A stretch of 64,000 nt of DNA from Dichotomopilus funicola (Eukaryota; Ascomycota; Sordariomycetes; Sordariales; Chaetomiaceae). The notes beneath the pieces were generated by a model. It ran no database searches. It saw only the letters and a list, made by a program, of their open reading frames with translations, and was not told the DNA's origin. Below, piece after piece: positions 45,897 to 59,743 of the stretch; the stretch's first letter is position 1, and each line of letters begins with the position of its first letter. The position numbers were made by a program, and so were the translations under genes. The stretch covers positions 62,001 through 126,000 of the forward strand of contig NW_026944023.1 in assembly GCF_033296635.1 (NCBI RefSeq). Direction: 5' to 3'.

Positions 45897-47211
45897 CTTC
45901 ACTCGTTTGGCTGGTGGTGAGGCGGTGTCTCGGGGAAGAATCGTGATGTGGTGTCCTAGGTAGGGATGGAAGGTTGGAGAAGATGAGAGTTGGGCTTCTC
46001 GGGACTGCGGGTGGTGTGTGTTTCAGCTGGCACTGCTGCTCTGGTTACATGCACCCCGGATTACCAGTGGGATTGCCGGTGCGATAACTGTGGTCCTGGT
46101 AACTACACGTGTAGCTGAAAAAAATGGAAAAGGAAACTATGAAGCCGGTTGACTCGCTCGATGCTCCGATCTCACGATAGAGGGGCGAAGTTTGCGAGTA
46201 AGAATCGTGGTCTAGAGTTGGCTAGAGCCTCCTGTGTAGGGTTGGCTCATGGAGCGTCGTCTGATGCCTGCAGCAAGGCTACGCCGCCCGTTGGGGCTCG
46301 TCTGGCTCGCCCTGGCGAGCCTGGGTTGAGCCCGTTTGTGAAAGAAACAATGGGGCCACCTCACTTCAGCTGCTTCGGTTGCTCAACTGCAAAGCCTTCC
46401 CCTCGACACTCGACGACACTCGACATGACGTCTTGTCGTTCCCAAACTGAGGAAAAAAATTGCCACAAAATTCCCTCGATATATCAAAAAAGGTGTCAGA
46501 AGACTGGCCATCGACTGGCCTTTGTCGCCGACTGCCCGTTTGGATATCCAATGACTTCAAACAATTGCTCAAATTTCGTTAACGTCAGGAGCGAAAAGCA
46601 AACCAGAAAGGCTCGTGCTACGTTTCGCCATCCATCCTCGATCATCAACCTCAACTTGCCGGCCATCGAGGACACCGAATACATCGACAGCCATCGATGG
46701 GAAATCACGATGCCCCCGGAAGACCGCGGTCCAGGCCCTCGTTCCATATCACCGTTGGCACGCGCCCCTTTCAAGAAACCGAGAGCTGCTGAAGAGTGTG
46801 GTGGCTTGGGTGGCTAATTCAGGCGATGGGGACAAACTGCCGGGAAGGTCTCCCTCATCTCTGGTTCGCTGCTGATATGGAGCCGGTGCGACTGCGACTG
46901 TCGCGCGAAAACGCGGTGAAAACGTTCCCGAGGACTCACCCCATCCCAAAATCACAATCCCATGGTCGGTGAGACCGGTAAGTTCATCCCAGTGAAAAAG
47001 GGCTGACGGGTGGCGCGGCCTTCCCGTCCACCGAGTTCCAGCCATTGGCTCTCGCGTGAGCCTGTCGTGGACCAGCGGCGCTAACCAGCGCGAGCCAAAC
47101 GAACGTTCAAAAAGTCGCCATCGTTGGTGCACCTCTTGTCTGACTACCTGAGTATGTCTACTGCGTGTACGTACTGTGAATGTGTCGCCCACTCGTTATG
47201 GTTACAATCAG

Positions 47212-47253
<42 letters not shown>

Positions 47254-50200
47254 CCCCAGCAGGGTGAGGAACGTCAGTTACAGAATGCAGACATCCATCA
47301 GGACCTCCCAACCACCCGGGAACGTGTTATTCGCTCATGAATGACTCTTCTCCCATTCATCCGCCCCACCCCCATCCTTGGCAGTGCTCGCCTGGTGAAG
47401 TTGTCCCTCGATGGTTTGCGGTATCTTCGATCTGTTGAACTTACGGTTCCATCCTGTGCTCTCATAGTGTACGTACTGCTGCCCAGGGACAAGCTTGGGG
47501 GGGATGTAATTATTATCAGGACCAACCCTGGAGTGCTTCACGCCGGTTAGCCGCCAACAGCCGTTTCGAGGAACCCTGTACTCGTTGTGGATGGTTCGCA
47601 TGGTTGATTTTGTCGATTTCGTCGATTTTCGAACAAAACCCGATGGCTTGAGAAATGCGATTTCTAACTTCTCACATGGTTTGCGTAGTGAAACCGCTTG
47701 TCCAATGTTTGACGATCTGGGCAGGCCCGCGAGTTCGCCCGGATGCCTGTTGCTTGTCAAGATGTGCCTGTCCTCCTGTCGTTGCCCGTTGCGCCCCCAT
47801 GTCGAGCCCTCCGACCGAGCTTTTGTCGGAGGATGTCACGCCCGCGCAGGTTGCTGAGCGTTGTGCAGGACGGAACCGGCAGCATCATGCGGGCTCGACG
47901 GGGGTGAGCGATCCCGGCTCTCCGATTGCAGGGCAAAACCTCGATGTCGGAGACTGCTCACCACGCAAACCCTCTCGCTTTTCTCGCCCTCACCACGGCC
48001 CTCCAGTCATGGGAGCCCGCCTCCCCGCGCTCCAAGACATGGGCACACCATGGGCATTCTCGGGCGCCATTAGGATTCGCTCCATTGATCGGCTCGCTCC
48101 CCCTCCAACTTTTCGAGACCGTGGCCGAAACGTTAAGGGAAAAAAGAGGCGAATTCTATCTTTGCAAAGAATCCCGGTTCTTCATGCAAGAAAAGTAGAG
48201 AGGGTGGAAGGGGATTGGCCCCATTGTCGCGTTGAAGATTCGCCTCCCCAAGCTTTGCTCGCCCGCCGCTGGAAGAAGGAGATGCAGCTGCAAAGTGGTG
48301 ATCGTTCCTGCCACGGTCGTCCCGCACTCACTAAACCTATTTGGTAAATTAGCGGGGTCGAGGGGTAGCTCTTGCCCAATGGTATGTCCATATCATCCAA
48401 GAATCGTAGGTTCTTTTTTATCTGCACTTGTTGGAGATCGAGATGCTTTTGCTCGTTCTTTCCCCAATTGCGCCCCTGTTCGCACAGTGCTGTCGTTGAG
48501 CCCTCCGCTCTTCCACCGGAGTATGTAAATAATGGTCCGTTATGAATCCGCACTGTCTTCTTCCATCGGCACTGTCTTCCACATCAGTCGTTCTTACCCA
48601 GGAATTCATTGCTCATCGCTCGATCGATGACAGTTGTTGCACGATCTCTCGATGCCTGTGGAAATGAGGATCAAGTTCTTGACCATCAACTGGATGCACG
48701 CTGTCGCCATTGCCACGATCTCCTTTTTACTCTCACCGTGAATTCATTCGAATCGGCAACCTCGTCCGAGAACTCTGCGACTCAATCCACTGGATTGCGG
48801 GAATGCCGTCGTAGCCCATCAATCGTCGGCCACCGTCCGCCGGCACTCGGCCGTTCCGGCGATATGCGTAGGCACAGTGTTATGTATTATGCTGCCGGCT
48901 TCAATGTCCCAAAACGGACACATGCCCACACTTCGACAGCAACGGTCGTCAACTAAACGAGGAACTCTTGCACTGAAAACACGCCTGTCGTTGTCGTCAA
49001 TGGATGATCTTTGCTACTGGGCCACGAGTTTTCGAGATCGCTCGGTCCCCAGAGCAAAGCTTGTACCCTCAACCTGCAGGTACTTGAATGATCGCCTGCC
49101 CGGCCGTGGCTGCTCCGTACCAGTCGTGTTCTTTGACACACAGCGGCCCCAGACAACAACTGACCCCCTCCCCCCGGTAAGCCCCGGGCTTTGCAGATGT
49201 GTTGGAATTCCTTGCTGCCCTGGCATTTCGCATCTCTTTGGTGCTCCCCGTCGCATTTTCCGGATCCCGCAGGACACACCCCAGCGCCCTTGACGACATT
49301 ATCAGGACATTCCCACTCCATTTGTCCACCCCGGCCTCGGCCCGCTCGTCAACCGGTCCATCAAAAGATCGTCCCAGCAGCAAGGCGCAGAACTTACCAC
49401 GCTTCCACAGTACGAGGTGCGGACTAAAAGTTACAGCTTATTACCCAGGACGCAGCTCCACGGGCCACAAATAGGAAGACAGCCCATAGGGTCTGCGCAG
49501 CTCGACGGGGCTCGACATGCCAATGGGCCTGCTGTTGTTTTAACATCAACCGCATCCCAGCAAACTCAACCCTGTGCGTGCCCTCCCTGGTCCAAAAAGA
49601 GCCCGCGCCTGTGCCAACGCCTCGTCGCCTGCAACCTTGATCCCGAGGAGAAAAGCTGATTGTCTCGAATCCGTGCTTGCATCAGTTGCATGCAACTAAA
49701 GGTTAACTGCAAGCCCTCCCAAGCCTCCGCGCCACACCATCCCATCTCGACAGAAGGGCGACCCGAAAAGAGCCCTTCTCCCTCATCCTTGGGCCCGAGG
49801 AGAGAAGAAGAGTCTAGACCCAGGAGCTGGCCCATGTCCCCGTTTTAATTTTACGCCACGCCCAGACATTTGTCCGCCCAAGCAGTCCCCCCGCCAGACA
49901 CGAGCCGGTTTCCGTTACACCTGGCCAAAAAAACCATTCCCCATTCAAGCAGGCGAAATCGATCCCATTCCGTGTAAGTACCCTTTCCCAATAGCCGTCC
50001 CATCATCATGGGACCCATGTCATCTCGATTCCGGTCCCCACGCGCCTTGCCTCCCTCCTGTACAATTCGGCATGTCATCACGATCTTTCAACCTTCGCCC
50101 ACACCCCCCCTTTCCTTCCTCCTCCAAAACAAAAACACCAGGCCGCTGAGTTTCGAAACGACTGCCATATCCGAACCGAATCCCTTTCCGATTTTGAAAT

Positions 50201-50768
50201 TGACTCCCCGCGCAGTCATCCCCGCCTTCGCCCGAACCCGCGGTACCGCTTCCGACGACGAAAGAGAACAGCGATTCTTAATTCCCCGACGACAACCGGT
50301 TCCAAGACCTACGCCGGCCCAAACAACCGTGACGGCCTTCCTCGCGCCTTTGTTCGCCCTAAATTTTCCGGCCCCTTCGAAGGTACCGCACTTTAGTCAC
50401 CCATCGAAGAGTCCCAACGTTCCGGAGTTGGTCGCGCGTGGGCAAACCGACCGAAACAGCGAAAGGCGCCAGGACAGGGTACTGTTGTACGGTGTGCCCT
50501 GTTGTTCACCGGACCACTGCGAACGCCATTGAGGTCAACTTAAAGCGCTAGCGGCACGACGAAAGGGTTTGCTACAGAGTCGGGAAGGGGGAAGCACCCC
50601 CAGAGTTCGGTGTCCCGGCTCCTCCTGGCGGCGCCGAGACGATTTACCGTGAAGTGCCGACACCCTACCGCCGCCGTAACGATTTCCGAAGCCTGGAGTC
50701 CGTAGACTCGCCGCGCAATTTGGTCCTTGCGGGCGTGCTGCGCCGCGAGACCATTGCCATTGCCCCGG
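45897..50768. other. Gene-free interval
   Basis: This is the longest continuous stretch on the right half without a recognisable gene. An ATG-initiated 230-codon frame lies at 47655-48347 on the plus strand but has no family motif and overlaps other frames. A GT/ATGT microsatellite lies at 47211-47252. The last kilobase, C-rich and open on the plus strand, is probably the promoter and long leader of the SAM/HMG gene. Confidence 0.45.
47211..47252. repeat. (GT)n(ATGT)n microsatellite
   Basis: A pure GT run passes into four ATGT units, read directly. Confidence 0.95.
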
Positions 50769-52891
50769 ATGACGCAACTACTCGGGAGCATATTTGAGGA
50801 GCTGGGCCTCACCCAGTATTTGGATGCCTTCATAGATCAAGGGTTCGATACGTGGGAGACCATCCTAGATGTCACCGAGTCCGACCTGTACGTGGGATTC
50901 GACCTTGGTGGGAGTGGGGCGTGCAAACTCCGTGAAATCTATGGAGCATCTTTGCTAACTCAGCGTTTCGGGCGGTAGCGATGCATTGGGGGTGAAACTA
51001 GGTCACCGTCGGGTATGCACTGTCCTCTTTATTGCCCGCCCGAGCTCTCGTCGCATATTGCGCCGGAAGCGTTATGCCGTGGCGTAATATGGGCGGTCTG
51101 CGAGCAATTCAGGATGCTTACTGATGTGTTCCGACAGAAACTTCAAAGGCGGATCGCCAATTCGAGGGGGGTTGCTCCGGACGTGTCCTTGTTGTCGCCA
51201 ACACAGGCGGCTATTGAGGAGCTTAAGTTGCAGGATGTTGTCAAGACCGAGGTGCCACCCGTTGACGGCCGAGAGGCTGTCGGCCCCGTCACCACAAAGA
51301 GGAAGTACCGGCGGCATCCCAAGGTTGGTTCTGATGTCTCAAGTGTGAGAGTATAACTTGTGGAATTTTAGCCACTAACCGTGATAACCAGCCGGATGAG
51401 AATGCGCCGGAGCGGCCACCTTCGGCCTATGTGCTCTTCTCTAATAGTAAGCTGCGAGCGACATGACATCACATGGCATGGCCTCCTAGCCAGCAGCCAC
51501 GTACGGTCGATTACTGACACTCCGCCCACACAGAAATGCGCGAGGAGCTCAAGGGCCGAAACTTGAGTTTCACCGAAATTGCCAAGTTGGTGGGCGAGAA
51601 CTGGCAGAACTTGGGAGTGGTCGAGAAGGAGCCGTTCGAGTCCCAAGCCCAGGCCATGAAGGATAAATACCTGAGCGACCTGGCCGAGTACAAAAAGACC
51701 CCCGATTACAGGAAGTACAATGCCTATCTCCTAGAGTTCAAGGCCAAACACGCTTCTCCGTCTCAAGGTGCGTATGGGTGGGGTGTGGTAGTGCAAAGGC
51801 TGTTGGAAGAGGCGTTGTTTTAACAGGCGCGTTTTTGGTTGGTACAGACAAAGATGCTTCGAAGCGGCCCAGGCTCTCCGAGTTGTCAGGAGGCCAACAA
51901 CCTCGCGCCAGCCCTAGCTCGGGCACGACGAGGACTAGCCGTAGCGGGAGCGGCGCCGACAGCAGAAGAGGAAGCGAACCGCCCAGTTCAAGACACAGAG
52001 TGCCCTCGGCCATCTCCAGCGACTCGCAGTCGTCCTCGTCCCTCGCCCCGTCGACGGCGATCACGTCACCTGAGGACTCCGTCCTCTCTCCCTCGGACAG
52101 CAACAGTGACTCACGTTCCTCAGATCCCTCGCCCCCTCTCCGTTCGGACGGGAACAAGCCGTCATCATTCTCATCAGCTCGCCATTCTAGCCAAGGAGAT
52201 GGACAAATCTTCCGCGAACAGCCAAGCATGCATAGGCACCTCCCGTCACTCTCCAACATATTAGACGGGTCGGGGCTCCCGAGTGAAATACGTCCTCCGA
52301 GCGACCCACCGGGATATCACTACACTCCAAACCACCCTGCTGGCAGCCCAGGACCTCATCCTCTCGCCCATTCGAACGGTGACACCCGCCCACTAACAAA
52401 CGGGAATCTCTCACTCTACAACAGCGCGCATCCCCCCTCGCAATCTTCATACAGCCAAGCCCGCCAACCGGTCGATGGCTCCTTGCCAATACACGCGCTG
52501 CTGAGCTCCAAGCCAGAACCTCCCGCGTTTGCCCACCACCAGCCGCCGACACATTTGCCTCCAAGTTCATACGCCGTCGATCCGAATGCTCGTCCCATGC
52601 CCCAGTCTCCGATCGGTGCCACTAACGCCTCTGCCACAAACGGTGCGTTTTCTACGGGCTGTTTATCTTTATGGAGTGTCGCTAACGGTGGTGATGTTAT
52701 CAGGGTACCATCAACATTCTCAGCCATTACCACACCATCACCCTCCCATGAATGGCGGGTCCCAGTTCACTTCTCAGGGCTTCTCTTCGCAGCAACAGCC
52801 ACCACAACAACCCGCGAAACCAGCCTCTCATTTTGACGGCATGAATGCACTCCTTAAAGCCGGTGAGATTGTTGACCGCAGGGCAGAGTGA
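50769..52891 (+). CDS. SAM + HMG-box transcription factor
   Basis: Seven exons (50769-50887, 50979-51012, 51138-51323, 51392-51446, 51534-51767, 51848-52642, 52704-52891) give 536 aa; all phases fit. An N-terminal SAM-like domain (about residues 5-62) runs LGSIFEELGLTQYLDAFIDQG through VTESDL and, after an intron, DALGVKLGHRRKLQRRIAN. An HMG box (about 120-190) follows: basic RKYRRHPK, then PDENAPERPPSAYVLFSN, MREELKGRNLSFTEIAKLVG, ENWQNLG and YLSDLAEYKKTPDYRKYNAY. This is the MATA/SOX-like type with a Pro-rich entry and Ser-Ala-Tyr wedge. The C-terminal 330 residues are Ser/Pro/His/Gln-rich and probably regulatory. SAM-HMG proteins of this layout occur in filamentous ascomycetes, where some control mating and development. 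DNA binding is expected; targets are unknown. Confidence 0.88.
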
Positions 52892-55436
52892 TCGGATAGA
52901 CTCGGAGTTGTGGAGCATGAGTCCAGGGCTGCTTTTTGCTGGAAACAATCGGGAGACCGGCCGAGAGAGTGAGGTCAACAGCAAGTCTAGGCGCAGGAAA
53001 CGACCGATGGCAGGAGGGCCGGAAAACCCCACCTATGACGACGACCAGCGTTTCTGTTCGTCCCACAGTCGCGCAATAACCCCGACATAAGGACGTACTC
53101 TTTGGATGAGGGCAAGGTGATCCGTAGTACGCACACACAGAGGGCGAGCATGTGCCCGTACACACACACGCACACGCACATACGCACACTCACACACACT
53201 AACACACTCACACACTGCTGCGGGCAGTAACATATGTTCGCAATTACGATCCACACGCCCTGATATGTGTTCATTCTTGCAATGTTTGGATAAACGAGGC
53301 TTCAGGGGCGTGGGTGGACTGACGAGATACCGCGGACCTTGGTTCAAGCCAGAGCCGATGCGTCAAGGAGGACGTCAGTTCTCGGGCTCTCGCCTATGCT
53401 TCACGATATAGGGTGGAGGGAGCAGAACAACCAAGGGCAGGAAGCCGAACGATGGAATCCATGCAACAAACAGGGTCATTGTTTGTTGGCCGTTGTTGAT
53501 GAAGGTAACCCCGAAAACAAGGACGGGATAGGTTGTTTTGAAATAGAATAGTTTGGGTAGGTCGCGGGGCAAGGAGGGGGACATAACATCATCAGAGTGG
53601 GCAGGGGGGGAAGGTTAGCGGAGTTGGCGTTTTAAATGATTTAGGCCCGCCTCATCTTGTCACATTTGCCTCATTTTCTCTTGGTTTACTTGAATCCTTT
53701 CTTTTCTGGTTTTTGCACGAGATATATGGCATTCTGGTATCAAGCGTGTCGGGAGCAACATAGCGGTTACTATTTGTTTGTCAGGTATCTATGGGGCAGG
53801 GGTGATGATGACGGAGGGAAATCTTCAGCAACAACCTTCTCAACATAAGGGTTGGTGTTTTTTTGTTTTGGTGTAGCGCAGTAGGCGAGCAAGCGAGCAA
53901 GCGGTATATACATGAGGAAGGCATAGTATGTGCGCCTCGGTTCGGTACAAGCAACCCAGGAACTCGAATCGAAATGGATTGAACACTCAGGCAGTCCTGA
54001 TACCTATGATCTTTGACAGTATTATGCCATTTTAGTGCTATTAGGACCTGTGAATCTGACTTGGCCGATCAATGTGTCGATCTCCGCTTCTCCTACTTCC
54101 ATCACGGCTTCTCCGGGTTGGTTCGATCACATGGAAGTTTCGACTTGGGCAACACAGATAAATATGAATCATAAGCCCAGCAGAAGAAGGCCTAAAGGCA
54201 GCCAAGCACACTCTAGCAAGATAATGTCAAGGCGCTAGAAGGGAATTGACTAACTCGCAAAAGGTCGAGAGCTAAGAGTGAAAGCAAGAACCGAATGTCA
54301 TCTCTCGTGCTAATATACCCCGGCGTCCGTCCACCGCAACGATACACAATACAACAAGCCGACCACCATGACACAGAGAAGCCAGAATCAAGAAACCTCA
54401 TATTCATTCGGTCTACCATTTGTTTTCATCCTCCTTTTCTTTCGCTCTACATGCCGAACTAATCGCGCTTTCCTCCTGCCTGCCTGCCTGCTTGACACTA
54501 ACTCCCTGTAAAACCTAAAAATCAAGAACCGGTAACTCAAAATCAGACATACAAGACAAGACAATAAGGAATAACAAATATTTCCATATTTTCAACAACG
54601 CTAGATTATTATGCTAAATCAGACGCAAGCATGCCAAAAGGTCAAATGGTAAAACAGATAAACACAGTCAGAGAGAGATCCGAAAAGCGATAGTGTCGCA
54701 AGCTGGGGTGATTTTCGTGTTGCTGCATGTTCGTGTATGAATCTGGTGGGATGTGTCGATGTGACCTTGCCCTGTGTGATACAACCACAGTAACGGCACT
54801 GGTGATGACGATAGCGGGTTGTCGAAGCTGGAAGTACGAGATAAACCACACACACAACCCTCTAGGGGTGTAACATGATGATGGGGGAGCAACTGTTGTT
54901 GTCGTCATTCATCGCCGATCCCCACAGCACACACAGCAAATAAATGCCCTCCTTTACCATCGTCTTAACAACAACGGAGACCACACTACCACACATGCAT
55001 GAGCAGAAAATGGGGAAGAGACTGAACTCAACAGCAGCAAAACTCAGCAGTAGCAGTCGCTGTAGACTAGATAAAGCTAGATGCAAGCATCCCCAAAGCA
55101 AGCCGGTAAGGAACTTGAAACTAAGGATAAAAAAAAAAGAAAAACCACCCCTACCAAAAACAGGAAAAAAAAGGGGAAAAAGAGAAAACCATAAACCAAC
55201 CCAGGCCCAAAGCCAGCGAGAGACGGATAGATAGAAAGTGAGAGAGCACAGCTAAGGACACAGAGAACCCAACCCCCGGGAAACCCAAGACCAGAGAGAG
55301 ATGTAGAGAAACCCGCCCGGAGCCCGATTCTGTAGTAGGCAAGGGGGACTAAGCAAGTCAAAACAACACCAGACCAACCAACATCAACCATCCAGAGTTC
55401 TTAGCAGAAGCGTAAAGGATTAGTCTTCGTTTTTTT
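52892..55436. other. Interval between convergent genes
   Basis: No gene is seen. It contains an AC-rich microsatellite near 53129-53217, a (TGCC)n tract near 54475-54491 and A-rich sequence toward 55.1-55.3 kb. It holds the 3' flanks of the SAM/HMG and histidine-kinase genes. Confidence 0.5.
53129..53217. repeat. Imperfect (AC)n microsatellite
   Basis: CA-repeat runs interrupted by GAGGGCGAGC and single changes, read directly. Confidence 0.85.
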
Positions 55437-58400
55437 TTAGCCAATCTGCGCAGAGTGGATGTTTGGTTCCGACAGGCTTGACCGCGCCCGATTCAAGGGA
55501 TCGTCGTTCTCGCCCGTCACTAGTGATGGGCTGTCCAAGGCACTGATGTTATCAGCAGCGGTAATAGCGCGGGTAGACAGCGGTGGCCGAACAGCGGCAG
55601 ACGCGGCATTAGCGGCGGCCGACGCTTGGTATGCCGCCGCAAGGGTCGGGTTATCGCGACGGCTGCCAGTGGCGGCATCGGCAGCGCGTGCCAGCTCGCG
55701 TTCCCTATTCTTTTCGAGTAGCTGGCCGCCGAGGGTGGCGCACTTGAGGATGGTCTGGATGAGGTGGTTTTGCTGCAGCGGTTTGGAGAGGTACTCGTCC
55801 ATCTGCGCCTGGATACACTTCTCACGGTCGCCCATCATAGCGTGCGCTGTCAGGGCGATGATAGGGGTGCGTTGGTTGCCGAGGTTACGCTCGTACTCGC
55901 GGATCTTGCCGGTCGCTTCAAAGCCACCCTGCGCATTGTCAGTGGCTGGGGAAAATCATGATTTGGAGCGGAGTTGCTGGAGGTCAGGAACTTACCATGA
56001 TTGGCATCTGCACGTCCATCAGGATCACGTCGAACTTCTTCCGCTTAACGGCCACCACGGCCTCCTCACCGTTGCCGACAACGGTGACAACGTGGTGATA
56101 CTTCTCGAGGATCTTAACGGCAAGCCGCTGGTTCACAGTGTTGTCTTCGGCCAACAAGATCTCAAACGAGCGGGTATTATCCGCTAGCGACGGCGTGGCC
56201 CTATTCTCCAGCGCGGGAACCATCCCGTTTCCAAGGTCAATCAACTTGCAGGGCGTGGTCATGTATGAGGTGATGCCCAGGTCCAAGCAGGACTTGAGCG
56301 ATACATGGACCACCGGTGCGAGAAGGACGATCGGGAGGTACTTGAAATCGTCGACTGAGCGCAGCCTACGCGCATCCTCAATGGAATCAACAATGATAAC
56401 ATCGTAAGGCGCGGTGCCTTGGCCGCGGGCCTTGTCCAGGGCCGGGTTCTTCTCGGACTCAACAACGATGGGCATCAAGCCCAACGTTTCGAGCATTTGC
56501 ACGATCTGGGCCCCGTGGCCGGTTCTGCCCTTGTCGATGAAGAGCACTTGGTGGCCCTTGTAAGGGTTGAGCTGCTTGGCGATCAAAGCCACATCCTCGT
56601 TCGCTAGGCGGACGATACACGTGAAGTAGAACTTGCTGCCCTTGCCGTACTCGCTCTTCACCCAGACATCACCACCCATGAGATTGACGAGTCGTTTCGA
56701 AATGGAAAGACCCAAGCCAGTCCCGCCAAACTTGCGAGTCATAGACCCGTCGGCCTGCTGGAAGGTGTCAAAGATGAGATCAAGCTTGTCCGACGGAATA
56801 CCGATACCCGTGTCGGCCACGATGAACTCGATGGCGTACTCGCCTGGGTTTCCAGACTGCACGGCCTGCGCCTTTTGGATCGTAAGACTAACTTCGCCGT
56901 GCTCGGTAAACTTGATGGCATTGCCAACCAGGTTGAGAATAATCTGGCGCAACCTGAAGGAGTCGCCGACGACGTGGTCAGGCACCGAGCTGTCGACACG
57001 GTACGTGAGGTCCAAGAACTTCTCGTTCGCCTTGACGGCTAGCGTCTTGAGGGCGTTGAAGACGGTACCCCGCACCGTGTACGGGATCTCCTCGATGACC
57101 ATCCTCCGCGCCTCGATCTTGGACAGATCGAGAATGTCATCAATAATGGTCAACAAGCTATTAGCCAGCGAGTTGACGATATTGAGCATCTCTCTCTGGT
57201 ATTGGGTCAAGTCCGTGTCGAGCGTGAGCTGGGTCATACCGATGATACCGTTCATCGGTGTTCGGATCTCGTGCGACATGTTCGCCAAAAACTCTGACTT
57301 CGTCTTGTTGGCTAGTTCGGCCGCCTCCCTAGCCTGTGTGTTCCTCTGAATACTGTCCCTGAGGTTGTACACCATCTGGTTGATCTTCTTTTTCAGCTCA
57401 TCCATCTCGCCGGACGCTTCAACTTCAACGAGCTTCGTAAAGTCGCCATCCGTTGCGGCGTTTGTGATGTCGCCGAATGCTCGTACTTGAGCAGTCTACC
57501 AAAAGGGTGTCAGCTGAGCAGTCCTAGCAGGGGGTTGAGGCAACGATAAAAAAAAGAGGGAAGCGAGACGTACCAAATTGTTAGCCATTGTATTGACATC
57601 AGTCGTGATTTCTTTCCATCTCCCCTTCAGCCCAGCCACGTCGGCTTGACCGCCCATTATGCCGTCAACTCCGACGTCCTTGGCCACCCTCTGTACTTCG
57701 TTACAGAATATGGACAACCTATCAACCATGTTGTTGATGGTTTCTTTTAGGATGAGTATCTCTCCCTTGGCTTCAACGTCGATCTTCCGACTCATGTCGC
57801 CGTTGGCAATGGCTTGTGTGACCGTGGATATACCACGCACCTAGGAAGAAAAAGAAAATGGTGAGCAAAATTACCTTGCCCTGGGGCGAAAGCGTTTCGA
57901 TACTTACCTGCGATGTCAGGTTCCTGGCCATGGTGTTGACATTTTCGGTGAGATCTTTCCATTTACCCTCCACATTGTCGACCTGGGCTTGACCGCCGAG
58001 CGTGCCATCGGTGCCGACCTCCCTAGCGACTTTGCTGACTTCGAAAGCGAACGTTCCCAGGCGGTCAACCATGGTGTTGATCGTGTTCTTCAGATCCAAG
58101 ATTTCACCCTGCACCTCGACCCCAATCTTCTTGGTAAGATCACCTTTGGCGACGGCGGTTGTAACCTTGGCGATCTCACGCACTTGCGTCGTTAAGTTCA
58201 TGGCCATGCCATTGACATTTTCGGTTAGGTCCCGCCAGGTTCCCTGGACGTCGTGGACGGTGGCCTGACCTCCTAGTCTACCCTCAGTTCCGACTTCCCT
58301 GGCGATCTTGGTGACTTCGCGAGCAAACTGTTGAAGCTGGTCCACCATGGAGTTGATAGTTTTCTTGAGTTCGAAGATCTCTCCCCTGCATTCAGCCTGC

Positions 58401-59743
58401 ACCTTTTGGGTTAAGTCACCCTTGGCGACAGCCGTGGTGACCTTGATGATGTCTCGCACTTGTGTGGTTAAATTGTTGGCCATGGCGTTCACGTTGACAG
58501 TTAGCTCGTTCCACATGCCCTGCACCCCTTCGACGTCGGCTTGACCCCCGAGTATACCCTCGGTTCCGACATCTCTAGCGACACGTGTGACTTCGGAGGC
58601 GAATGTTCTCAGTTGGTCCACCATGGTATTAATGGTCTGCTGAAGTTGAAGGATCTCGCCCTTGGCGGGACGCTCGATCTTCTTGGTGAGATCGCCATGA
58701 GCCACAGCCGTTGTCACGGAAGCGATTTCGCGCACTGCGGGGGGATGTCAGCTCAGCCCTACAATGGAAAAGAGTTGCCGGAACAGCGAGGAAGAGGGGG
58801 AGCTTGAATTACCTTGATCGGTGAGGTTCTGAGCCATTACGTTCACTGAGGGGAAAAACAGAACCGAGTTAGTACAAAACCGACATCGTCAACGTCGACA
58901 GAAGGGAAAGTTAGAGATGGAGCGGGGTAGTAAGAGCGGTAAAGAGGGGGACGCACCATTGTCGGTTAACTCCTTCCATGTGCCATCGACTCCTTCAATC
59001 TGAGCTTGACCACCTAGGATGCCTTCGGTTCCGACCTCACGGGCCACACGAGACACTTCGCTGGAGAAGACTTGCAGTTGGTCCATCATGGTGTTGATGG
59101 TGCGCTTGAAGGTTGTGATCTCGGGGTCCATTTCCACACTGTTCATGCGGACCTTCTTGGAAAGATCACCACGAGCGACCGCAGTGACAATTTCACCAAT
59201 CTCACGCAACGCCTTTTGGAAGGCCTCGTTCGCTTTCTGGTGCTTCCACAGCTCGCGCTCAAGAGTAGCCACGCGTTCCTGTTCCAACATTGCCAATGCC
59301 TTCTCCTGAAGTTGCTTTTGCTCAAGAAGCTGAGCGTTCACGCCGTCTAGTTCTTGGCGCTGGCTGTCGAGCAGCTTGGACTGGTCGTCGACATGGTCCC
59401 GGAGACCCTCGAGGGCGGCCTGATCGATCGGGCCATTCTGCGGGAGGTTCGGGTGCAGTCTCGGGCGCTGCCGGCTTCTATCATCCCCAAAGAGTGTCTC
59501 TGCCGTCTCGTTTGGCGTATCGGGAAAGGTGTGGTTACCGGCCGAGTTCGCCCGAGCCTCGAGATGTTGAACTCTACGGACAAGAGCGGCAAGCTCAAGC
59601 TCAAGGTCGCGTTTCTCGTTGGTGTCGTCGCCGGGGAGCCGGACCGGGCAGGCTTGGGAAACGCCCGGGGGGTGTGTCGTCGGGTCTGTCGCGAGGGATC
59701 GAATGACGGCAGTGACGACCGCCAGCGGGGACTCGCCGCTCAT
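55437..59743 (-). CDS. nik1: Group III hybrid histidine kinase, Nik1/Os-1 type
   Basis: A soluble osmosensing two-component kinase that feeds the HOG MAPK pathway through a phosphotransfer protein. Exons 58957-59743, 58813-58845, 57908-58734, 57574-57840, 55996-57495 and 55437-55928 (introns 67-111 nt) give 1301 aa. A coiled N-terminus is followed by six HAMP units (about residues 180-700), each with a VTTAVAxGDLTKK core and an xGGQAxV signature spaced about 92 residues apart. The HisKA H-box is NMSHEIRTPMNGIIG (His713); N and G boxes are LRQIILNLVGNAIKFTEHG, DTGIGIPSDKLD and GTGLGLSI. The receiver has LLAEDNTVNQRLA, phospho-acceptor Asp1132 in ILMDVQMP, and KPLQQNHL. All catalytic residues are present. 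Changes in the HAMP repeats of this family are known to give dicarboximide or phenylpyrrole resistance; without a reference I cannot say whether any are present. The second exon is only 33 nt. Confidence 0.97.

Noticed and set aside
46149..46817. Plus-strand 222-codon frame
   Set aside because: It begins with a TTG, shows no motif, and its residue usage looks like translated non-coding sequence.
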